This document shows positions 1-9,255 of a DNA stretch of 64,000 bases, one piece after another. A program made the position numbers and the translations under genes. This DNA is from Allosphingosinicella indica. Lineage in GTDB: Bacteria; Pseudomonadota; Alphaproteobacteria; Sphingomonadales; Sphingomonadaceae. The stretch spans positions 2,037,501 to 2,101,500 of the forward strand of contig NZ_LT840185.1 of assembly GCF_900177405.1 (NCBI RefSeq). The letters run 5' to 3'. Position 1 is the first letter of the stretch. Every line of letters begins with the position of its first letter. The notes below the pieces were generated by a model, which had not been told where the DNA came from, made no database searches, and saw only the letters and a program-made list of their open reading frames with translations.

Positions 1-1
1 A

Positions 2-88
2 CACCGTGTCCGCGCCGCCGAACGTCTCGGCATCTCCGAACGCACGCTCCGCTACCGGCTCGCCGGGATGCGGGCTGAAGCCGCCTGA
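2..88 (+). CDS. C-terminal end of a Fis-type sigma-54 activator (partial)
   Basis: Only the last 28 codons are in the window. They encode a helix-turn-helix of the Fis type (RAAERLGISERTLRYRL), the usual C-terminal DNA-binding domain of NtrC-family activators, and stop at TGA 86-88. The stop lies 11 bases upstream of fliE, so the gene reads into the flagellar block. This position suits a flagellar regulator of the FlbD/FleQ kind, but the ATPase domain that would prove it lies outside the window. A second activator of this family is encoded at 14961-16067. Confidence 0.6.
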   Translation, partial: HRVRAAERLGISERTLRYRLAGMRAEAA

Positions 89-99
89 GGAACTGGAAG

Positions 100-450
100 A
101 TGACCAGCATAGACGCCAACCGGTTGCTCGCCATGCGGGCTTCCATCCTGGAGCAGAACAGCGCTCTCCAGCGCGCTGCCAATGCCGATCTCGGCAACGC
201 CGGCCAGATGGGCGGCACCGACTCCGCCAAGAGCGATTTCGGCGACGCCTTCAAGAGCGCGCTCACGAGCGTCAACGCAGCGCAGGCGCAGTCCTCCGCC
301 GCATCGGAGGCCTATGAGCGCGGCGAGACCAGCGACATCGCCGCGGTGATGCTCGCGCGCCAGCAGGCGTCGATCGGTTTCGAGGCGACCCTGCAGGTCA
401 GGAACAAACTCCTCTCCGCCTACAAAGACATCATGAGCATGCCGGTCTGA
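100..450 (+). CDS. fliE: Flagellar hook-basal body protein FliE
   Basis: This 116-residue protein matches FliE, the small adaptor that joins the MS ring to the proximal rod and is exported by the flagellar type III apparatus. The conserved C-terminal half is visible: an amphipathic helix with AVMLARQQASIGFEA, then a QVRNKLLSAYKDIMSMPV ending. The length fits the family (about 100-115). It is the first complete gene of the cluster, and fliF starts 2 bases after its stop, which indicates co-transcription and probable translational coupling. Confidence 0.95.
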   Translation: MTSIDANRLLAMRASILEQNSALQRAANADLGNAGQMGGTDSAKSDFGDAFKSALTSVNAAQAQSSAASEAYERGETSDIAAVMLARQQASIGFEATLQVRNKLLSAYKDIMSMPV

Positions 451-451
451 T

Positions 452-2170
452 ATGAGCGAGATAGCAGCAAACCCCAACGACATCGTCGCCGCGCCGGTGC
501 GCGCGCCGGCGGCCCGTCCCGCCGGTTCGAACATGAAGCTGGAAGGCGTCATGAGCAATGTGCGCGGCTTCACTTCGCAGCCCGCGGTCGCGAAGTCGCT
601 GCCGGCGATCGCGTTCCTCGCGCTGATCGGCATCGCCGCGCTCGTCTGGTCCTATGCCAGCCAGGCGCCGGGCCGCGATCTCTTCCGCGGGCTTCCCGAC
701 GAGGACAAGGCCGCCGTCGCTTCGGCGCTTACCACGGCGGGAATCAAATATAACGTCGATCGCTCGACCGGCGCGCTGACCGTCGGCGAGGATGATTATT
801 ATCAGGCGAAGATGCTGCTTGCGTCGCAGGGGTTGCCCAAAGGCGCGCCAGACGGGACGCAGGTTCTCGACAGCCTGCCGCTCGGCGCCAGCCGCGCGGT
901 GGAAGGCGAGCGCCTGCGCGGTGCGCGCGAGATGGATCTCGCCCGCACCATCGAGGCGATCGATGCGGTGCAGTCCGCGCGCATCCACCTTGCCGTCGAG
1001 CAGCCGAGCGCGTTCCTGCGCGATCGCTCCAAGGCCGCCGCGTCCGTCATGCTGACGCTCGCGCCGGGCCGCCAGCTCGGCGATGCGCAGGTGCAGGCGA
1101 TCGTCCACCTCGTCGCCTCGTCGGTTCCGGGTCTCGCGCCCGAGAATGTCTCGGTCGTCGATCAGAATGGCCGGCTGCTGTCCAGCGACAGCGACGGCAG
1201 CAGCGGCGCTTCGGACCGCCAGGTCGCGATCCAGGCGAAGATCGAGGATCGCTATCGCGACGCGCTGGTTCGCATGCTGACGCCGATCGTCGGCGCCGAC
1301 AATTTCACCGCGCAGGTCCATGCCGACGTCGATTTCTCCGAGACGCAGGCGACCCGCGAGCAATTCCCCAAGGACGCCACCGTGCTCACCTACGAGCAGG
1401 GCGCCTTCACCACCGACGGCGGTGCTGCTGGCGGCGAGGCGGGCGGCATTCCCGGCGCACTCTCCAACCAGCCGCCGCCTGCCGCGCAGGTCGCTGCCGC
1501 TCCGGGCGGCGCGATGACCCCGCCGGTCCCCGGTGCCTCGGGCGAGACCGCCGAAGCGGCCGCCAAGCGCACCGAGAATTACAACCGCACGTTCGCAGTG
1601 GGTCGTGAAGTGTCGGTCACCAAGGAGCAGATCGGTTCGGTGAAGCGTCTGTCGGTCGCCGTCGCGCTCAAGAATCCCGAAGGCGGCAAGCCGCGCGGCA
1701 AGGACGAGATCGCGGCGATCGAGGCGCTGGTGAAGGGTGCGGTCGGCTTCGATCAGAACCGCGGCGACGTGGTGGCGATCAACGCCCGCAGCTTCGCGCC
1801 GATCGAAACCGAAGAGGCGAGCTGGTGGGAAGCCGGCTGGGTGTCGCTGCTGGTCCGCAACATCACCGCGCTGGGCCTCGCCGCGCTCGTCATCTTCGGC
1901 ATCGCCCGCCCTCTGATGAAGAAGGGCACCGCCGCGCTCGCCAAGCGCGCCGAGCACAGCAAGGTCAACGTCGGCAGCCAGATCGCCGCCGCCATCGCCG
2001 ATCAGGCGCAGTCCGATCCCACCACGCGGATCACGCTGGAAATGATCGAGGCGGCGCCCGGTTACGAAGCCCGCGCCGCGCTCGTCCGCAATTTCGTCCG
2101 CCAGGATCCGGCGCGCGCCGCACTCGTCGTGCGCGATCTGATCCGCGCCGACTCCAAGGAAGGAAACTGA
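452..2170 (+). CDS. fliF: Flagellar MS-ring protein FliF
   Basis: FliF (572 residues) forms the MS ring in the inner membrane on which the motor and export gate assemble. A first membrane segment is visible near residues 47-67 and a second near 468-485, bracketing a large periplasmic part. The periplasmic part contains the YscJ/FliF fold (RDLFRGLPDEDKAAV; LAPENVSVVDQNGRLL) and a low-complexity Gly/Ala/Pro stretch around residues 325-365, as is usual. The cytoplasmic tail that binds FliG follows the second segment. fliG starts 4 bases downstream. Confidence 0.97.
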   Translation: MSEIAANPNDIVAAPVRAPAARPAGSNMKLEGVMSNVRGFTSQPAVAKSLPAIAFLALIGIAALVWSYASQAPGRDLFRGLPDEDKAAVASALTTAGIKYNVDRSTGALTVGEDDYYQAKMLLASQGLPKGAPDGTQVLDSLPLGASRAVEGERLRGAREMDLARTIEAIDAVQSARIHLAVEQPSAFLRDRSKAAASVMLTLAPGRQLGDAQVQAIVHLVASSVPGLAPENVSVVDQNGRLLSSDSDGSSGASDRQVAIQAKIEDRYRDALVRMLTPIVGADNFTAQVHADVDFSETQATREQFPKDATVLTYEQGAFTTDGGAAGGEAGGIPGALSNQPPPAAQVAAAPGGAMTPPVPGASGETAEAAAKRTENYNRTFAVGREVSVTKEQIGSVKRLSVAVALKNPEGGKPRGKDEIAAIEALVKGAVGFDQNRGDVVAINARSFAPIETEEASWWEAGWVSLLVRNITALGLAALVIFGIARPLMKKGTAALAKRAEHSKVNVGSQIAAAIADQAQSDPTTRITLEMIEAAPGYEARAALVRNFVRQDPARAALVVRDLIRADSKEGN

Positions 2171-2174
2171 ACAG

Positions 2175-3191
2175 ATGCTCGACGCTGAAGCGTCCGCCAC
2201 GCAGCCCGACGGGTGCGAGGCCGCCGCGATCCTGCTGATGCTATTGGGTGACGAGGAGGCCGCCGAAGTGCTGAGCCGCCTCGATCCCGCCGAGGTCGAG
2301 CGTCTCGGCAGCGCGATGTTCGACGTCGCCGATGTCAGCGAGGCGCAGGTCGACGGCGTGTTCGATCTGTTCATGTCGCGCGCCAAGGCGCGCACCACCA
2401 TCGGCTTCGGCGCCGCGCCGCGGATCCGTGCGGTGATGGAGCATGCTCTGGGCGCCGAGCGCGCGGACGGTGTCCTCGCCCGCATCACCCCGCCGACCCG
2501 CAGCCATGCGATGGATTCGCTGCGCTGGATGGACGCCAAGACCATCGCCGGTCTCATCGAGCAGGAGCATCCGCAGATTGCGGCGCTGGTCCTCGCGCAT
2601 CTCGAGTCGCCGATCGCGGCGGACGTTCTGCAGCTCCTTCCGGCGGACGTGCAGCCCGACGTCATCTATCGCGTCGCGACGCTCGACACCGTCTCCGCGG
2701 AAGCCATCGAAGAGCTGGAGCGGATCCTGGTCCGCGAGGTCGCGACCACCAATTCGACGCCGGCGACGGCGCGCGGCGGCGCTTCGGAAGCCGCCAAGAT
2801 CATGACCAACACGCGCCCCGGAACCGACCAGCGCATCATCCGCTCTCTCACCAAGATCGACAAGAAGATCGCGCAGGTGATCGAGGACGAGATGTTCGTT
2901 TTCGACGATCTGCTCGAGATCGACGAGAAGAACCTCGGCGTGCTGCTGCGCAACGTCGAGAACGACGTGCTGGTTGTCGCGCTGAAGGGGGCGGACGGGC
3001 GCCTCCGCGACAAGATGTTCGGCTGCATGTCGGCGCGCGCCGCCGACTCGATCCGCGACGAGATGGAAGAGCGCGGACCGATGCGCCTCACCGAAGTGCA
3101 GGAAGCGCAGAAGGCGATGCTCGCCATCGCGCGCCGCCTCGCCGACGACGGCACCATCATGCTCGGCGGTCGGAGCGACGATTATGTCTAA
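2175..3191 (+). CDS. fliG: Flagellar motor switch protein FliG
   Basis: FliG (338 residues) is the switch component that contacts the stator and generates torque. The N-terminal domain has the typical AILLMLLGDEEAAEVLSRLD; the middle domain carries the EHPQ motif (EQEHPQIAALVLAHL) that binds FliM; the C-terminal domain has the charged torque helix. Between middle and C-terminal parts is the MFVFDDLLEID segment seen in most FliG proteins. The last 8 bases overlap the start of fliH. Confidence 0.96.
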   Translation: MLDAEASATQPDGCEAAAILLMLLGDEEAAEVLSRLDPAEVERLGSAMFDVADVSEAQVDGVFDLFMSRAKARTTIGFGAAPRIRAVMEHALGAERADGVLARITPPTRSHAMDSLRWMDAKTIAGLIEQEHPQIAALVLAHLESPIAADVLQLLPADVQPDVIYRVATLDTVSAEAIEELERILVREVATTNSTPATARGGASEAAKIMTNTRPGTDQRIIRSLTKIDKKIAQVIEDEMFVFDDLLEIDEKNLGVLLRNVENDVLVVALKGADGRLRDKMFGCMSARAADSIRDEMEERGPMRLTEVQEAQKAMLAIARRLADDGTIMLGGRSDDYV

Positions 3192-3801
3192 CCTGTGGAC
3201 CGGCGAGTTCAGCCGCTCGGCGGAAAGCCTGGGCAGCTTCGCGGTGCATCGCGCCATGCCGATGTTCACGCCTTGGGGGCAAGGCAGCGGAGACGACGAC
3301 GCGCAGGGCGAGCGTCCGCGCTCGACCGACGTCGAAGCCATCCGTGCCGAAGCCTTTGCCGAAGGCTATGAGGCCGGCCATCGCACCGCCGAACTGACGC
3401 TCGCGGCCGACAAGGAAGCGCTGGCGAAGCTGCTCGAGGCGGTCGAGGCGCTCCGCCCCGAGCCGACCGATGCGCTCGCGGCCCTGCTCGCCGAAGCGGT
3501 CGAGCGGCTGGTGCACCAGATCGTCGGCACCGTCGAGATCGACGCCGCGCTGCTCCGCGAGCGTGCCGAGATGGCCGCAGCGATGATCGGCGAGGATAAT
3601 GACGCATCGCGCCTGATGGTGCATCCGGACGATGTTCCGCTGCTCGAAGGCGCGCCCATTCCGGTGGAAATCGTCGGCGATCCGTCGCTGCCGCGCGGCA
3701 CCGTGCGGCTGGAGACGGGCAGCGGTTGGATCGAGGATGGCCCCGCCATCCGCCTCGACCGGCTGCGCACCGCGCTGGGCAAGATGGGGGCAGGCGAATG
3801 A
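3184..3801 (+). CDS. fliH: Flagellar export stator FliH
   Basis: This 205-residue protein is in the fliG-fliI slot and has the composition of FliH, the peripheral stalk that holds the FliI ATPase at the export gate and restrains it. It shows an acidic, Ala/Glu-rich helical middle (residues about 45-110) and a C-terminal domain ending in a RLDRLRTALG helix. Sequence conservation in this family is low, so the call rests mainly on gene order and architecture. Its stop overlaps the fliI start (ATGA). Confidence 0.85.
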   Translation: MSNLWTGEFSRSAESLGSFAVHRAMPMFTPWGQGSGDDDAQGERPRSTDVEAIRAEAFAEGYEAGHRTAELTLAADKEALAKLLEAVEALRPEPTDALAALLAEAVERLVHQIVGTVEIDAALLRERAEMAAAMIGEDNDASRLMVHPDDVPLLEGAPIPVEIVGDPSLPRGTVRLETGSGWIEDGPAIRLDRLRTALGKMGAGE

Positions 3802-5126
3802 GCGGCCTCGCGTCGCGCGCGTCCGCGCTGCTCGCCGGCATCGACGTTTCCGAAAACCGGCCGCGCCGCGTCGGCCGGCTGTCATCCTATGACGGGCTGA
3901 TGCTCGAGGCGACTGGCTTTGGCCAGCCGATCGGCGCCGGCGCCCGCGTCATCGCCGCCGACGGCCACGCCGCGCGCGCCGAGGTCGTCGGCTTCCGCGG
4001 CGATCGTACCTTGCTGATGGCGCTCGACGGCGAAGCCGCGCACGCCCACGGGTCGCGCGTCGAGCCCGACCACGGCGGCGGCATGGCCGATGTCGGCCCG
4101 GCGCTCCTTGGCCGCGTCGTCGACGCGCTCGGCAATCCGCTCGACGGCAAGGGCCCGATCGCGACCGCCGAACATTGGCCGCTCGCCGGCCGCCCCGGCA
4201 ATCCGCTCGATCGTGACCGTGTGACCGAAAGCTTCGACATCGGCGTGCGTGCGGTGAACGCCATGCTCACCGCCGGCATCGGGCAGCGCATCGCGATCAT
4301 CGCGGGCTCGGGCGTCGGCAAATCGGTGCTGATGGGCCAGATGATCGCCGGCGCGGACGCCGACGTGATCGTCGTCGGCCTGGTCGGCGAGCGCAGCCGC
4401 GAGGTCAGCGACTTCCTCGCCACCAAGCTCAACGGCGAGGTGCGCGATCGTTCGGTCGTCGTCGCGGTTCCGGCCGATCATGCGCCGCTGCTGCGCCTTC
4501 GCGCCGCGATGCGCGCCACTGCCATCGCCGAATATTTCCGCGCGCGCGGCCTGCGCGTCCTCCTCCTTCTCGACAGCCTCACCCGCGTCGCCCACGCGCA
4601 GCGCGAGATCGGCCTGTCGCTGGGCGAGCCGCCAACCGTGAAGGGCTATCCGCCTTCCGCCCTCGGCCTCATCCCGCGGCTCGTCGAGCGCGCCGGCGCC
4701 TGCGCCAAGTCCGGCGGCTCGATCACCGCGCTCTACACCGTGCTCGCCGACGGCGACGATACCGACGATCCGATCGTCGATGCCACCCGCGCGATCGTCG
4801 ACGGGCATATCATCCTGTCGCGCTCTTTGGGCGAGCAGGGGGTCTATCCCGCGATCGACATCGGCAAGTCCTTGAGCCGCGTGATGCCCGACATCGTCGA
4901 TTCCGAACATCTCGCCGCCGCCGCGGCGATGCGCCGTTTGTGGTCGGCCTACGAAGAGAATCGCGATCTCATCCTGATGGGCGCTTATGCCGCCGGCAGC
5001 GATCCCGCGATCGACGCGGCGATCGTGCGCCGTCCCGAAGTGCTCGACTTTCTCCGCCAGTCTCCCGGCGAGCGCATCGGCTTCGACGAAGCCCGCGGCG
5101 TGCTGATCGAGAATTTCGGATCATGA
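3798..5126 (+). CDS. fliI: Flagellum-specific export ATPase FliI
   Basis: FliI (442 residues from the chosen ATG) hydrolyses ATP to aid export of rod, hook and filament subunits. It has the F1-like fold: Walker A GSGVGKS near residues 169-175, a Walker B region with LLLLDSLTRVAHAQREI, and the GYPPSALGLIPRLVERAG stretch typical of FliI/YscN. An in-frame ATG exists upstream at 3726, but the start at 3798 overlaps the fliH stop and matches family length. fliJ overlaps its 3' end by 4 bases. Confidence 0.97.
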   Translation: MSGLASRASALLAGIDVSENRPRRVGRLSSYDGLMLEATGFGQPIGAGARVIAADGHAARAEVVGFRGDRTLLMALDGEAAHAHGSRVEPDHGGGMADVGPALLGRVVDALGNPLDGKGPIATAEHWPLAGRPGNPLDRDRVTESFDIGVRAVNAMLTAGIGQRIAIIAGSGVGKSVLMGQMIAGADADVIVVGLVGERSREVSDFLATKLNGEVRDRSVVVAVPADHAPLLRLRAAMRATAIAEYFRARGLRVLLLLDSLTRVAHAQREIGLSLGEPPTVKGYPPSALGLIPRLVERAGACAKSGGSITALYTVLADGDDTDDPIVDATRAIVDGHIILSRSLGEQGVYPAIDIGKSLSRVMPDIVDSEHLAAAAAMRRLWSAYEENRDLILMGAYAAGSDPAIDAAIVRRPEVLDFLRQSPGERIGFDEARGVLIENFGS

Positions 5127-5551
5127 CCAAATCCGCTCAGAGAGCCCGCATCGCGCGCGTCCGCACGCTCCAGCATGGCATCGCCGCCACCGCCGCCGCG
5201 CAGGCGGCCGCGCGCGTGCGCGAGCTCGAGGACAGCGCCGAGCGGCTCGGCCTCATCCACAGCAGCCTGCGCCCCGCCGACGGGCTCAACCCCGGCGCGC
5301 GGATCGCCAGCCTCGGCGAACTCGCGATGCGTCTCGACGACGCGCGCGAGGGGCTGAAGCGCAGCATCGGCTTCGCCCGCCAGGCCGCCGACGCACGCGA
5401 AGGCAGCCGCCTCGTCGCGCGCCGCGATCAGGAGGGCGCCGAGCGCCTGCACGGCCGCGCACTCGCCGCCGAAACCCGCGCTGCCGAGCGCCGGATCGCC
5501 GGCCTGCCGCCGCGCCGCAACCGATTTGGAATCAATGGAGACCCGATGTGA
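5123..5551 (+). CDS. fliJ: Flagellar export chaperone FliJ
   Basis: This 142-residue, Arg/Ala/Glu-rich, almost wholly helical protein lies directly after fliI with an ATGA overlap, the standard place for FliJ, the coiled-coil central stalk of the export ATPase. The family is recognised by length, charge pattern and position more than by fixed motifs. The start at 5123 was chosen because it abuts the fliI stop; longer reading frames upstream only shadow fliI. The stop (5549-5551) overlaps the start of the next gene. Confidence 0.8.
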   Translation: MTKSAQRARIARVRTLQHGIAATAAAQAAARVRELEDSAERLGLIHSSLRPADGLNPGARIASLGELAMRLDDAREGLKRSIGFARQAADAREGSRLVARRDQEGAERLHGRALAAETRAAERRIAGLPPRRNRFGINGDPM

Positions 5552-7089
5552 TGGCAGTCGAAACCCATCCGCGCATTGCCGCCCGCACGGGCGATGCGGC
5601 GCTGCCCGCCAAAAGCGGCGACGCCGAGCTCGGTGACATGTTTTCCGCACTGCTCACCGGCGCCACGCTGCCGGAAGAGGAGGGCGCTGCGCCGGAGGGT
5701 GAGGGCGAGCCCGCTCTGGAGACCGTCCCGTCGGACGAAACCGAAGCGCCCGTCGATCCGCTGATCGGCATCGCGCTGGCGACCATTTCCGCCGACCACC
5801 CAGTCGCGTCGGCGAAGGTGTCCGCGGCCGAGCCGGGTGCCCCCGCGAAGACCGCGATGGCGTCGCAATCTGCTGACGCGGATCGCGCGCCGGTGAAGAT
5901 CGCCCAGCCGACGGCGGAGATCGAAGCGGGCGATCCGAAGCCCACGGACGAGGCCGATCCCGCCGCGGTGGCGCCGTCGCGCACGCGTCCGTTCATCGGC
6001 CCGCAGGTTTCGCTGCCGGTCGACGACGACGGACCTGCCAAGCCGTCCGGCAAGCCGACCGTCGAAACGCCTGTTTCCATGATCGCGCCGCAGCCGCAGC
6101 CGCAGAACTCGAGCGCGACCCCGACGCCGGGAACGCGCCCTGTTGCCGACCCGCAGGTCATGCGCCCCGTCGAAGGCGCTGATGCCACGCCGAAAGCGGC
6201 GCCGCAGCCCACCGGCGAACAGCCCAAGCCTGCTGCGACCGAAACCGCCGTCGCGCCGCCGACGATCGGCAAGACGCGCATCCTCGCCGAGCCGCCGGTG
6301 ATGCGCCCCACCCATGACGGCGCGCAGCCCGCCGCAGCCCAGCCCGCGACGCCGCCGCAGCAGCAGGCACCCGATCCGGCACACGCGCCGCAGACCGCGC
6401 TCCAGGCCATTCTCGCTCAGGCCGGTCTCGCTGCCGCTCCGGACGCACGCGGCTCACGCATCGGCGCGGCCGAAACGCCGAAGCTCGCCAAGGCCATCGA
6501 CGCCATTGCAGCCACCACGCCTGGCACCGCGGCTCCGGTCGCGCAGCCGCTGCCCGAATCGCTCCAGATGATGGTCGCGCCGGTGCAGCAGCCGCAGGCG
6601 ATCGACGTGCGCGCCGCGGCGCCGGCCAGCCAGCCGCAGCCGCTCGAGCAGCTTGTCGAACAGCAGCTCGATCTCGCGCATGAAAGCGAGTGGCTCGATC
6701 GGCTCACGCGCGACATCGCCGGTGCCGGCGCGAAGGACGGCACGATGCGCTTCCGTCTGGCGCCCGAGCATCTCGGCAACCTTCATGTCGAACTCAAGCA
6801 GCAGGCCGCGGGCGCCGCGATCCGCCTGACCGCCGAGACCGAGGCCGCGCGCGCGATTCTCGCCGATGCGCATCCGCGCCTGATCGCCGAGGCGCGTGCG
6901 CAGGGTGTCCGCATCGCCGAGGCGCATGTCGATCTCGGCTCCGGCCGCAGCCCGCAGCAGGAGGCGGCGGACCAGCGCCGCCAGGATCAGCCCGGCCATC
7001 CCGCGGGACAATCGGTCCTGCGCGGTAAGAAGTCGGTAACCAATTCCGCGTTAACCATGACGCCAAGGACGGCGGATCGCTTCGCCTAG
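5551..7089 (+). CDS. fliK: Flagellar hook-length control protein FliK
   Basis: FliK (512 residues) measures hook length and switches export specificity. The first 350 residues are a low-complexity Pro/Ala/Gln/Thr-rich ruler region. The C-terminal hook-length domain (about residues 370-470) is recognisable from GTMRFRLAPEHLGNLHVELK and AHPRLIAEARAQGVRIAEAHVDL. The ATG at 5551 overlaps the fliJ stop; a GTG one codon earlier is an alternative. The repetitive N-terminal region is expected to vary strongly in length between strains. Confidence 0.9.
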   Translation: MAVETHPRIAARTGDAALPAKSGDAELGDMFSALLTGATLPEEEGAAPEGEGEPALETVPSDETEAPVDPLIGIALATISADHPVASAKVSAAEPGAPAKTAMASQSADADRAPVKIAQPTAEIEAGDPKPTDEADPAAVAPSRTRPFIGPQVSLPVDDDGPAKPSGKPTVETPVSMIAPQPQPQNSSATPTPGTRPVADPQVMRPVEGADATPKAAPQPTGEQPKPAATETAVAPPTIGKTRILAEPPVMRPTHDGAQPAAAQPATPPQQQAPDPAHAPQTALQAILAQAGLAAAPDARGSRIGAAETPKLAKAIDAIAATTPGTAAPVAQPLPESLQMMVAPVQQPQAIDVRAAAPASQPQPLEQLVEQQLDLAHESEWLDRLTRDIAGAGAKDGTMRFRLAPEHLGNLHVELKQQAAGAAIRLTAETEAARAILADAHPRLIAEARAQGVRIAEAHVDLGSGRSPQQEAADQRRQDQPGHPAGQSVLRGKKSVTNSALTMTPRTADRFA

Positions 7090-7104
7090 AAGGACTTTTG
7101 AGAC

Positions 7105-7677
7105 ATGAGCGACCAGGAAACCGAGCCGCAGCCTAAGAAAAAGAAGGGCGGCAAGAAGAAGCTCCTGCTGCTCGTCGTGGCCGCGCTCGTGATCGGGGGC
7201 GGCGGTGTCGGCGGCGGGCTTTATGCGTCCGGCATGATCGGCGGCCACGGCGGCCCGGCCGAGGATCCGAACAAGCCCAAGCTCGTCGCGCGCGAAGGCG
7301 CCGACAAGGGCAAGGTCGCAGCGGCGTCGCACGCCAACAAGGCCGATCCGCAACTCTTCCAGGCGACCTATTATCCGATCAAGGACGGTTTCACCGCCAA
7401 TCTCAACGACGGCGGCACCTTCATCCAGCTCGGGCTCGGCGTCTCGACCTACTATGACGAGCGCGTCATCCAGGCCGTCGAGCGGCACGAGATGGCGATC
7501 CGCTCGGCGGTGCTGATGACGCTCTCGGGCGAGGATCCGCTCGCCATCGCCAGCCCCGGCGGAAAGGCGGAACTGCAGAAGCATTTGACCAGCGCGGTCA
7601 ATGACGTGCTGAAGCAGAAGGAAGGCTATGCCGGCGTCGTCGACGACGTCTACTTCACGAGCTTCGTGCTGCAATGA
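7105..7677 (+). CDS. fliL: Flagellar basal body-associated protein FliL
   Basis: FliL (190 residues) is a single-span inner membrane protein that surrounds the stator and supports torque. It begins with a Lys-rich cytoplasmic stretch (PKKKKGGKKK), then one hydrophobic helix near residues 20-40, a linker, and the periplasmic FliL domain with PIKDGFTANLND and a stator-like fold to the end (DDVYFTSFVLQ). It starts 15 bases after fliK with an AAGGACTTTTGAGAC leader and ends by overlapping fliM (ATGA). Confidence 0.93.
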   Translation: MSDQETEPQPKKKKGGKKKLLLLVVAALVIGGGGVGGGLYASGMIGGHGGPAEDPNKPKLVAREGADKGKVAAASHANKADPQLFQATYYPIKDGFTANLNDGGTFIQLGLGVSTYYDERVIQAVERHEMAIRSAVLMTLSGEDPLAIASPGGKAELQKHLTSAVNDVLKQKEGYAGVVDDVYFTSFVLQ

Positions 7678-8645
7678 GCGACGCCGCCAACCTTTCCGGC
7701 GACGAGGTCAGCGCGCTGATGGACGGTCTCGGCGAGGCGGATGCCGCCGCCGGCAAGCCGTCCGCGGAGCTGCGCGCCTACACGTTCGGCAAGGAAGCGG
7801 TCCGCCCCATGGCGGCGCTGCCGGCGCTCGATCGCATGAACGAGCGGCTCGAGCGGCGTCTGCGCGGCATCGTCGAGCCGCTGGCGCGATCGAAGCCGCG
7901 TATCCACGCCGAGGCGATCGCGGTGCAGAGCTTCGATGGCTGGCGCGCGGAGCATCCGGAATTCATCAGCCTCAGCCTCTATCGCTTCGCGCCGCTGAAG
8001 GGCGGCGTGCTGGTCGCCATGGGCGCCGATCTCGTCGGTCGCCTGGTCGACGCCTTCTACGGCGGCACCGGCGCGCTGCGCGATTCGCGCGCCAAGGAAT
8101 TCACGCCGACCGAAGAGCGGCTGATCGTCCGCATCAACGAAGGTCTCGTCGCCGCGCTCACAGAGGTGTGGAACGAGATCCTGCCGGTCAAGCCGCAACT
8201 CGTCGCGCGAGAGACCAACACCGCTTACGCTCCGCTGGTGCGCGGCGACGAAGCAGTCGCCATCGTGCGCTTCGGCATCGCGCTCGGCGGCGCGCGTCCG
8301 GCGTCGATCGACATTCTCTATCCCGTCGCCGCGCTCCGCGCCGTCGAAGGGCTGCTCTCGAACAAGGCGTCCGACGACGGCAGCCTCGCGGCCAGCGAAT
8401 GGCGGCACAAGCTTGCCGACGCGCTCGGCGACGTCCGCGTCCAGGCGCGCAGCGTTCTCGCCCGGCCCGAGATTTCGGTGTCCGAACTCGTCCGTCTCGC
8501 GGAGGGCGATGTCATTCCCGTTTCGCTGCCGGCCAGCGTGCCCCTGCTCGTCGAGGGGCGCGTCATCGCGCGCGGCCAGATCGGCGATCAGGACGGACGC
8601 GCTGCGCTCCGCATCGAAAAGCTTCACACTGGGGGTAATATATGA
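7674..8645 (+). CDS. fliM: Flagellar motor switch protein FliM
   Basis: FliM (323 residues) forms the middle of the C ring and binds phosphorylated CheY. The start carries the short DEVSALMDGL segment that corresponds to the CheY-binding peptide, the middle is the CheC-like domain (residues about 45-225), and the C-terminal SpoA domain follows (about 240-315). Overlapping start and stop codons with fliL and fliN show that the switch genes are translated as a unit. Confidence 0.93.
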   Translation: MSDAANLSGDEVSALMDGLGEADAAAGKPSAELRAYTFGKEAVRPMAALPALDRMNERLERRLRGIVEPLARSKPRIHAEAIAVQSFDGWRAEHPEFISLSLYRFAPLKGGVLVAMGADLVGRLVDAFYGGTGALRDSRAKEFTPTEERLIVRINEGLVAALTEVWNEILPVKPQLVARETNTAYAPLVRGDEAVAIVRFGIALGGARPASIDILYPVAALRAVEGLLSNKASDDGSLAASEWRHKLADALGDVRVQARSVLARPEISVSELVRLAEGDVIPVSLPASVPLLVEGRVIARGQIGDQDGRAALRIEKLHTGGNI

Positions 8646-8959
8646 GCACGAACCCGGAAACGGCGGTCGCCGAGCCGGTGGCCGAGGGCGGCCGCAACTT
8701 CCGCCTGCTCGCTGACATTCCGCTGCGGCTGTCGGTCGAGGTCGGCAGCGCCGCGCTCCGCCTGTCGGAGCTCATGGAGCTTAGCGAAGGCGGAGTGGTC
8801 GAGCTCGATCGCCAGGCGCACGAACTGCTCGACATCATGGTCAACGGCACCCTCGTCGCCAAAGGCGAAGTCGTCACGGTCAACGGCCGCTTCGGCATCC
8901 GGGTGGTCGAGATCGTCAACGCCGATGCGCGCCTAGCCGGGCTGGAGCGCCGCAACTGA
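8642..8959 (+). CDS. fliN: Flagellar motor switch protein FliN
   Basis: FliN (105 residues) forms the base of the C ring and binds FliH. It is essentially one SpoA domain: DIPLRLSVEVGSAALRLSEL, GGVVELDRQAHELLDIMVNG, then LVAKGEVVTVNGRFGIRVVEIV. The length is at the short end for the family. It overlaps fliM by 4 bases, and its stop overlaps the fliO start by 1 base. Confidence 0.95.
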   Translation: MSTNPETAVAEPVAEGGRNFRLLADIPLRLSVEVGSAALRLSELMELSEGGVVELDRQAHELLDIMVNGTLVAKGEVVTVNGRFGIRVVEIVNADARLAGLERRN

Positions 8960-9255
8960 TGACGACCTACATTCTCAAGCTGCTGATCCTGCTGCCGCTG
9001 GTCGGCGGCATGGCGTTCGCTGCGCTCTGGCTGTGGCGCCGCGCCCAGCCGGGCATGGCGATGGGCCAGCGCGAGCGGATGGTGAAGGTGGTCGATGCGG
9101 TGCCGATGGGCACCGGCGGCCGTCTCGCCGTCGTCGAGTTCGCCGACAAGACCTTGCTCGTCGCGGTCTCGCGCGCGGGCATCAGCTTGGTCGCGGAAGC
9201 CGGCAATCGCCCGTCGTTCAACGCCGCGCTCGCCAAGGCGAACGCTCATGAATGA
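8959..9255 (+). CDS. fliO: Flagellar biosynthesis protein FliO
   Basis: This 98-residue protein has one N-terminal membrane helix (residues about 5-27) followed by a short cytoplasmic beta-rich domain ([28 protein letters not shown]) typical of FliO. FliO helps assemble the FliP ring of the export gate and is often short and poorly conserved. Position between fliN and fliP supports the call. Its last bases overlap the fliP start. Confidence 0.88.
   Translation: MTTYILKLLILLPLVGGMAFAALWLWRRAQPGMAMGQRERMVKVVDAVPMGTGGRLAVVEFADKTLLVAVSRAGISLVAEAGNRPSFNAALAKANAHE

Noticed and set aside
431-2665. A 744-codon open frame on the minus strand opposite fliF-fliG
   Set aside because: It is a GC-rich shadow: Arg/Asp/Gly-rich translation, no motifs, fully antisense to two unmistakable flagellar genes.
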